NCBI GenBank assembly: GCA_013215505.1
Contig: JABSQZ010000001.1
Span: 476,033-540,032 of the forward strand
From: Oceanospirillaceae bacterium
Lineage (GTDB): Bacteria; Pseudomonadota; Gammaproteobacteria; Pseudomonadales; Balneatricaceae
DNA length: 64,000 nt
Direction: 5' to 3'
Positions 58,561 to 64,000 of this stretch are shown here, piece by piece. Below the pieces are notes generated by a model that did no database searches, had not been told where the DNA came from, and saw only the letters and a program-made list of their open reading frames with translations. Both the position numbers and the translations under genes were made by a program. The stretch's first letter is position 1; the number at the start of each line of letters is the position of its first letter.

Positions 58561-61248
58561 ATGAGTTCTAATTACAAGTTAGATAATAATAGAGATATTG
58601 CATCAAAGGACTCGCCAGCTGCAGAACAGGACATGCCGCCGCGCGTATCAAACCAACCTACTCCCCAAGAACTTCGATATATGCTGGGGATACAGCGCCA
58701 ATTACTGGCAAAGATTGCCAACTGTGACAGCTTAAACTCCATCACTAATACATTGTGTGAAAGCATTGAAAAGATGTGCACAGATAGCTATGCGTTCACC
58801 TTGGTCGGCAACAAACAAGACTGTAAATATGCAATTTACACTACCGGGAAAATTCCCAGAGAACTCTACCCACAGTTTCAAGTGAGCACAGGCTTAGCTG
58901 ATACAGCCGTTAACTGCTCCTATGTCAGCGCCATCAAAATTGCCCAGCCAGTTTTCAGTACAGATGTCTACAGCGACCCTGACTGGAGTGAACACTTTGA
59001 ACTAAGTCGCAGCTTAACAATTGGCTCCTGCTGGAGTTACCCCCTGTTTGGACACACCAATACCGCTATCGGCTCTATCAGTATTTTGCATAAACATAAG
59101 GGTTACCCCAGTCCATTTATGGCCCAACTGTTAGAAACAGCCGCCTATATCCTAGGTGTTGCCATCACCAGCGCGCAGAGCAGAGATAAACTGGCAAAAA
59201 CTAAAGCGCATTTGCATAACATCACCCGGTCACTGCCTGTTGCGATCGTCCAGCTAAAGCTGGTTGATAGAAAACCACCCAGTATCAGCTATTTTAACCA
59301 AGGGCTACTGAATGTCTTTGACTACCCGCTCGGCTACAAAGATGATTTTCAACTTTTTTGGCACCAACTCAACGATGTTACCCGACGGCGCTTACTGCGT
59401 AGCTTCTTAAAAAACAATATTAGCAGGAGCAGTTATAACCAGGAGTTTTACCTCACCAATGAGCAGGGAGAAAAAAAATGGTTTTATCTGTCGGCGAGCA
59501 TTGAGGATAAAAACGATATCCAGCCCTTGTCTGAACCGGAAACTTGCTTAAATTGCATGTTATTCGAGACCACCAAAGAGCGCCGGGACAGAGAAAAGAT
59601 TGATTTAGCCTGCATGGCGTTTAACAGTACCGATGAGGGAATATTAATCACTGACAGTGAACATAACATAGTCGACCTAAATGCTGCTTATAGGCGTATA
59701 TCGGGCTATAGCAGGAGTGATTTAATCGGCAAGAACAGTTCTGAAATTTGCCCATGGCAACGCAAAATTAGCCTGGCAACTCTAGCAGAGCAAGGTCACT
59801 GGCAGGGAGAAGTAGCCAGTAGACGAAAGAATGGTGAGTCGTTTTTTCAAAGAGTCACCATTAACGCGGTCTCCAGCCAAGATCATCACAACAAGCATTT
59901 TGTCTATGTGGCAGCCGACCTCTCACAACTGAAGGATTCTGAAGCTAAATTACTGTTTATGCAACAGCACGACCCCTTAACCGAGTTGCCGAACCGGTTA
60001 TTGTTTAAATCTCTATTAGAATACGAAATAAAACACTGTGACAAAGACCAGCTAGTTGCTATTTTGATGCTGGATCTCAACCGCTTTAAACATGTTAATG
60101 AATCATTGGGACACCGCGCCGGCGACCAGCTACTAAAGCTAGTCGCCAGAAGGCTCAACAACACTCTGGATAACCAATATACCATTGCCCGAATTGGCGG
60201 AGATGAGTTTGCTATTTTGTTAACGGATATGTCTGACAAAAACAGCGTGATAGTAATCGCAGAGCAAATAATCAGGGCGATGGAACTGCCTTTTTCCCTG
60301 GAAAACTATAATTTTTATACCACTGGCACTATTGGCATTTCGCTCTACCCGGAGCATAGCAGTGATAGTGAAATACTGATTAAAAACGCCGATGCAGCCG
60401 TTCATCAAGGTAAAGACAGTCATCGTAACAGTTACCTATTTTACCACTACAAGCAATCGCAAATGGTTGAGTCCTGGGTGCGGATGGAGTCAGCCTTGCG
60501 CCAGGCTCTAAAAAACAACCAATTCAGGGTTTTCTTTCAACCGCAAATTAATACCGTCACGGGAGCTGTCAGCGGGGTTGAGACCTTAATTCGCTGGCAA
60601 CACCCCGAGCAGGGACTACTGACCCCTGACAAGTTTTTACACATATTAGAGGCCATTGGCTTAATGCCAGAAGTGGGTGCTTGGGTCATCGAGCAGGCCT
60701 GTTATTACTTATCGCACTGGCGAGCGAAATATGCGGTCGACTTTAAAGTTGCGGTCAATGCATCCAGCCAGGAGTTAATTCAGGGAAATTTGGCTGGGCA
60801 TATCGCAAAATTATTAGATCAGTACCAAATCCCCGCAGAAAACCTGGAAATTGAGATATTAGAAACCGTGATCATGGAGCATGCAGGAGAAGCAGTTCCG
60901 CTGTTAACAAAACTGCGGGACATGGGAGTCAGTTTAGCGTTAGATGATTTTGGCACTGGTAATTCATCACTGAGTTACCTAAAGCAACTGCCGGTGCAAA
61001 AGTTGAAAATCGACCGGTCTATGGTTCAGGATATAGAATCTGACGATAAGAAAAACGCCATCGTCGGTGCAATAATTGCGCTGGGCCATCGCCTGGGTAT
61101 GAGCATCTGCGCTGAAGGTGTGGAGAGTCAGTTACAGTTAGATTTCTTGCGCCGCGAACAGTGCGAGCAAATCCAAGGCTATATGTTTGCCAAGCCAATG
61201 ATTGCGGCAGACTTTGAAATTTGGTACGAGCAACACCGCAAAGATTAA
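58561..61248 (+). CDS. GAF-PAS-GGDEF-EAL cyclic-di-GMP signalling protein
   Basis: An 895-residue cytosolic protein without transmembrane segments. The order is a GAF domain (about 35-200), a PAS-like region (205-340), a PAS domain (345-465, DEGILITDSEHNIVDLNAAY), GGDEF (470-640) and EAL (650-890). ARIGGDEFAILL is an intact cyclase motif. The inhibitory I-site RxxD before it is not present. In the EAL domain ETLIRWQHPEQGLL keeps the key Glu, and DDFGTGNSSLSYLKQL and CAEGVES are intact, so phosphodiesterase activity is likely. GGAGGTG precedes the ATG. Confidence 0.93.
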   Translation: MSSNYKLDNNRDIASKDSPAAEQDMPPRVSNQPTPQELRYMLGIQRQLLAKIANCDSLNSITNTLCESIEKMCTDSYAFTLVGNKQDCKYAIYTTGKIPRELYPQFQVSTGLADTAVNCSYVSAIKIAQPVFSTDVYSDPDWSEHFELSRSLTIGSCWSYPLFGHTNTAIGSISILHKHKGYPSPFMAQLLETAAYILGVAITSAQSRDKLAKTKAHLHNITRSLPVAIVQLKLVDRKPPSISYFNQGLLNVFDYPLGYKDDFQLFWHQLNDVTRRRLLRSFLKNNISRSSYNQEFYLTNEQGEKKWFYLSASIEDKNDIQPLSEPETCLNCMLFETTKERRDREKIDLACMAFNSTDEGILITDSEHNIVDLNAAYRRISGYSRSDLIGKNSSEICPWQRKISLATLAEQGHWQGEVASRRKNGESFFQRVTINAVSSQDHHNKHFVYVAADLSQLKDSEAKLLFMQQHDPLTELPNRLLFKSLLEYEIKHCDKDQLVAILMLDLNRFKHVNESLGHRAGDQLLKLVARRLNNTLDNQYTIARIGGDEFAILLTDMSDKNSVIVIAEQIIRAMELPFSLENYNFYTTGTIGISLYPEHSSDSEILIKNADAAVHQGKDSHRNSYLFYHYKQSQMVESWVRMESALRQALKNNQFRVFFQPQINTVTGAVSGVETLIRWQHPEQGLLTPDKFLHILEAIGLMPEVGAWVIEQACYYLSHWRAKYAVDFKVAVNASSQELIQGNLAGHIAKLLDQYQIPAENLEIEILETVIMEHAGEAVPLLTKLRDMGVSLALDDFGTGNSSLSYLKQLPVQKLKIDRSMVQDIESDDKKNAIVGAIIALGHRLGMSICAEGVESQLQLDFLRREQCEQIQGYMFAKPMIAADFEIWYEQHRKD

Positions 61249-61341
61249 GACAGAGCAATAGTCAACCAACACCTTGGTCAACGCAGTGTCACTATGTGCT
61301 AAGCTGCTGTTCTTTCGTTCACAACCTCAGTACCTTACCCT

Positions 61342-61836
61342 ATGAGCCCAGAAAAAACTAAATCCAGTATAGAAATTCAACTGCTTAAACTGTTATTGAT
61401 CTGCTCCTTAGGCATGTTCATTGCCGGCATTTCCACCCCTATGATGACCATTACTAAACTGATCTTTTTAGAGAATAGCTTTTCTATCATCTCTGCCCTG
61501 CTAGATTTATTTGAGCGAGGTCAGTATCTGTTATTGATACTGATATCAGGGTTAAGTATTGCCCTGCCCTTTTGCAAGATACTGCTACTTGGCTGGGTTT
61601 TACACTACAACAACCGCAGTAAAAAACTCACTAAACTGATCAATTTAATACACAATTATGGGCGCTGGGCGATGTTAGACGTACTAGTAGTAGCAATATT
61701 ATTAGTATCGGTAAAACTTGGCGCAATTGCCAGTGTAGAAGTGCATTTAGGACTTTACTGGTTCGCGGCAGCAGTGCTGCTGACGATGTGGGTAACTCAC
61801 AGAACCGTTGTATTGATGGATCCAAAAAATCATTGA
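61342..61836 (+). CDS. PqiA-like membrane protein (one-module form)
   Basis: A 164-residue inner membrane protein with four hydrophobic segments. The C-terminal half, HNYGRWAMLDVLVVAILLVS followed by KLGAIASVEVHLGLYWFAAA, matches the PqiA (paraquat-inducible protein A) module. PqiA of E. coli (about 417 residues) contains two such modules plus zinc motifs, which are missing here. PqiA-type proteins support lipid transport to the outer membrane with MCE partners, none of which is nearby. Confidence 0.85.
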   Translation: MSPEKTKSSIEIQLLKLLLICSLGMFIAGISTPMMTITKLIFLENSFSIISALLDLFERGQYLLLILISGLSIALPFCKILLLGWVLHYNNRSKKLTKLINLIHNYGRWAMLDVLVVAILLVSVKLGAIASVEVHLGLYWFAAAVLLTMWVTHRTVVLMDPKNH

Positions 61837-61917
61837 ATAGCTTTGACTAGCACCAAGCATAACCTATTTATATTGCTCGAAAGGGCATTAAAGAACAGCT
61901 ACTGATCAGTGGCCGCA

Positions 61918-61954
61918 CGAAAAAAAGCGCTGAGTAATCTGCAAAACTCAACGC
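61918..61954 (-). terminator. Terminator of the Tim44-domain gene
   Basis: GCGCTGAGT (61927-61935) pairs with ACTCAACGC (61946-61954), one G-T pair, and a run of As on the plus strand next to it gives a T tract on the minus strand. It is a classical rho-independent terminator for the gene at 61970-62791. Confidence 0.8.
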
Positions 61955-61969
61955 TTGTGTTGCTCACTT

Positions 61970-62791
61970 TTAACTATTTTGTTCAATGCCTGCAATCACC
62001 CAATCCGCATTTTCAACTTGCATGTCACGGGTTAAATGCCAGGTTTCGTCAAACTCTTTAGCGACCAGAGATGAGTCCTCTTTAATGCGACCGGTAAAGG
62101 CAATAGCGGCAACCACAAAGTCTTGCTCTTCTTTAAAGCCGATGAGCTGCGCCTCGACACTGACCACTTCTGTGTACAAATCATCAGCGAGTTGTTCGCG
62201 CTCACGCTTTAACTCAGCCAATACATCGGCATTGGTGTAGCCGGCAATCTCGTCCCAATTTTTAGCATCCCAGGCCTGTTGCAAGTTGCTAAAATGCGAC
62301 TTGGAACCTTTTACAAACTGCTGTTCATTAAACCATGCCGGTACTTGGATCTGCGTGCTGGGCTCAACACTGCTATCCGAATTAGCAGCGAATTCGTTAT
62401 TATTCATCCTCACTGGGCCCGCTGGGGTAGCATAGCTAGTCGACTGTCTGGCCCGCAGCATGCCGATCACCTTAAAGATCAGGAAACCGCCGAGCGCCAG
62501 CAACAGAATATCCATCATTTGAATACCTTCGAAACCACCGCCTAAAAACATTGCCCCTAAAAGGCCTCCCGCCAACAAACCGCCCATCAGGCCGCCAAAT
62601 CCGGCTTTTTTAGCCGCGGAACTTTTACTACTGCTCGGGCTAGTGCTTTTTGCTGCAGGCGTGGTTTTTTTACTGGAAAAGAAAGACTTACCTATTTTTG
62701 AGCCCCCTCCAAAACGTTTCGCCTGCACTTCAGGTACGATAAAACTGGTCGATATTACAGCGATTAAAAAAGCCAACAACATATTGCGCAT
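61970..62791 (-). CDS. Tim44 domain-containing membrane protein
   Basis: From Met at 62791, 273 residues with a signal peptide (MRNMLLAFLIAVISTSFIVP, cleaved near VQA) and mature start KRFGGGSKIGKS. A Ser/Lys-rich segment and a Gly/Leu-rich hydrophobic part (GGLMGGLLAGGLLGAMFLGG) follow, then a transmembrane helix and the C-terminal Tim44-like domain (KGSKSHFSNLQQAWDAKNWD to the end). It resembles widespread MlaC-unrelated Tim44-like proteins of proteobacteria with unknown role. GAGGATC supports the start; the open frame to 62827 is less likely. Confidence 0.87.
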   Translation of the reverse strand: MRNMLLAFLIAVISTSFIVPEVQAKRFGGGSKIGKSFFSSKKTTPAAKSTSPSSSKSSAAKKAGFGGLMGGLLAGGLLGAMFLGGGFEGIQMMDILLLALGGFLIFKVIGMLRARQSTSYATPAGPVRMNNNEFAANSDSSVEPSTQIQVPAWFNEQQFVKGSKSHFSNLQQAWDAKNWDEIAGYTNADVLAELKREREQLADDLYTEVVSVEAQLIGFKEEQDFVVAAIAFTGRIKEDSSLVAKEFDETWHLTRDMQVENADWVIAGIEQNS

Positions 62792-62912
62792 ATTGATAAG
62801 ATCCTCAAAAAAATTTGCCCGAAACACTCCGCTTTCACCACTTTTGGGATGTTATAGGAATGTTTTTTAGGTTTGGGAAACCGTGAATAAACCCGGTGTA
62901 TCTCGGGCTTAT

Positions 62913-63818
62913 TCATAGGTTCCTTAGTTTACTGCGCCGCAGTATATCAGTAATTATCGCCAGATAAATGCCGATGAAGATCAAAATTATCCCTATCAAG
63001 TGAAATATCTGCATTGCCTCGCCCAACAGTAAAGTCGCCAGCAAGGCACCGAATACCGGTAGTAAATGAATAAAGAGACTAGCCCTGGCGGCTCCGACCT
63101 CCGCAACCGCTCTATTCCAAAAGAAATAGGCTAACAGCGAGGGGAAAATGGCCAGGTACATAACCGCAGAACTTATCTGCCAGGTTACTTGAAAACTATT
63201 GATGTCTACGTATTGCAGTTCCCAATAAACCAGCGGATAAAGTATCAAGTTTCCGATAAAAATACTGGCCCCAAGAAATGACAAGCCATCCAATTGAGCG
63301 GGTTTGTAGCGCAATAGAACTGAATAGATAGTCCAGCAACTAACGGCAATCAATATCCACAAATCCCCGGTATTTAAACTGAAGGCTAACAGCATATCCA
63401 GCTGCCCTTTTGCGATGATCACTAACACACCGACAAATGAAAAACACACCCCAAGCAACTGTTTTATAGATATTTTTTCGCTAAAAAAGATCACCGAGAG
63501 AATCAACACTAGAATAGGTATCGAGGACTGCAGCAGCGTCGCGTTAGTAGCCGTCGTATGTTGTACCCCTAGATATACCGTAGTGTTAAAGGCAGCCACT
63601 CCAAACAGCGATAACAAAGTGATAATTTTCCAGTGTTTAACCAACAGCTTTCGATCGCGCCACAACCTCGGATAAACAAAAGGTAACAGTAATATAAAGG
63701 CCAGCGACCAGCGCATACTCGCCATACTGACAGGAGGAAGTAAATCGACCAGCGAGCGCGCTAAGACAAAATTACCCGCCCAAAACAAGACGGTTAATAC
63801 CAGCAGAAAATACGCCAT
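62913..63818 (-). CDS. EamA/DMT family transporter
   Basis: From Met at 63818, 301 residues with ten transmembrane helices in two EamA repeats. LVLTVLFWAGNFVLARSLVD, PVSMASMRWSLAFILLLPF and FLGASIFIGNLILYPLVY are family features; the second repeat ends in LLGEAMQIFHLIGIILIFIG. The substrate is unknown (metabolite or amino acid export is common). GGAG five bases before this ATG fixes the start; the frame is open up to 63932, close to the repeat array. Confidence 0.9.
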   Translation of the reverse strand: MAYFLLVLTVLFWAGNFVLARSLVDLLPPVSMASMRWSLAFILLLPFVYPRLWRDRKLLVKHWKIITLLSLFGVAAFNTTVYLGVQHTTATNATLLQSSIPILVLILSVIFFSEKISIKQLLGVCFSFVGVLVIIAKGQLDMLLAFSLNTGDLWILIAVSCWTIYSVLLRYKPAQLDGLSFLGASIFIGNLILYPLVYWELQYVDINSFQVTWQISSAVMYLAIFPSLLAYFFWNRAVAEVGAARASLFIHLLPVFGALLATLLLGEAMQIFHLIGIILIFIGIYLAIITDILRRSKLRNL

Positions 63819-63943
63819 CGGGACTCCAAATATAGGCTTACAAAATAACAGGGAGAGTGATTCTAGCGGGCAACAGCTATCTGTTAAAGAATAATTTATA
63901 GTTTTCAGATATTTATTAGATCGAGCTAACAATAACGATAACA

Positions 63944-64000
63944 GTTGGAAGTTGGAAGTTGGAAGTTGGAAGTTGGAAGTTGGAAGTTGGAAGTTGGAAG
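63944..64000. repeat. Heptanucleotide tandem array (GTTGGAA)n, running off the window
   Basis: Eight perfect copies of GTTGGAA (63944-63999) and the first base of a ninth. The array continues beyond the end of the window, so its full length is unknown. It lies about 125 bases upstream of the EamA transporter start. Confidence 0.95.

Overview
The window is a chromosomal stretch of a gammaproteobacterium, probably a marine Pseudomonadales/Cellvibrionales-type organism. The evidence is conserved gene order: ftsK-lolA-rarA-crcB-serS, clpA-clpS with divergent cspD, glnS with ppiB-lpxH, dnaX-ybaB-recR, and rnd-ycgL-ycgN. Other family-level markers are the TusDCB/TusE set, Lon, NfuA, DUF2835 and LpxH. 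The genus cannot be fixed from the sequence alone. No rRNA, tRNA, CRISPR array, complete insertion sequence or prophage was seen.

Layout. 1-6.6 kb: 5' part of lon, then nfuA, a cation/proton antiporter, mtnN, truC and a Bax-inhibitor-1 family protein. 6.7-8.1 kb: the tusDCB-tusE sulfur relay operon. 8.2-12.5 kb: glyoxylate/hydroxypyruvate genes (tartronate semialdehyde reductase, hydroxypyruvate isomerase), a solitary CheW, and a GC-richer trimethylamine-dehydrogenase-like flavoprotein. 12.9-28.7 kb: housekeeping genes (GntR regulator, TlpA-like thioredoxin, glnS, ppiB, lpxH, serS, crcB, rarA, lolA, ftsK, clpA, clpS, cspD).

28.8-35.6 kb is accessory and gene-poor. It contains an M48 lipoprotein protease, two orphan genes, an HDOD protein and a voltage-gated ion channel, between decayed genes: a multiheme-cytochrome remnant, a umuD-like gene broken by a 132-bp tandem-repeat expansion, the 3' end of a second ion channel, and a frameshifted and deleted FrnE/DsbA-family gene.

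35.6-44.5 kb: an AEC transporter, an orphan chorismate mutase, a GST, a PPOX flavoprotein, dapA behind a probable attenuator, amtB, a fungal-type saccharopine dehydrogenase, an M18 aminopeptidase and an FKBP isomerase. 44.9-57.3 kb: prc, rpsA, rnd, recR, ybaB, dnaX, then a DnaT-like plus phage-lambda-P-like pair that probably loads the replicative helicase. 58.6-64 kb: a GAF/PAS/GGDEF/EAL protein, a PqiA-like membrane protein, a Tim44-domain protein, an EamA transporter, and a heptanucleotide array running off the window end.

Most unusual observations: (1) a UmuD-like protease gene interrupted at codon level by an ordered 5x/6x/7x compound repeat that can be read as expansion of the gene's own sequence; (2) an A9 slippery run in dnaX with a stop codon directly after it in the shifted frame, predicting a 532-residue gamma form; (3) the chromosomal DnaT/lambda-P-like pair beside dnaX; (4) a terminator hairpin about 25 nt upstream of dapA; (5) an amine-dehydrogenase-like enzyme whose predicted substrate pocket has an Asp where trimethylamine dehydrogenase has a Trp.
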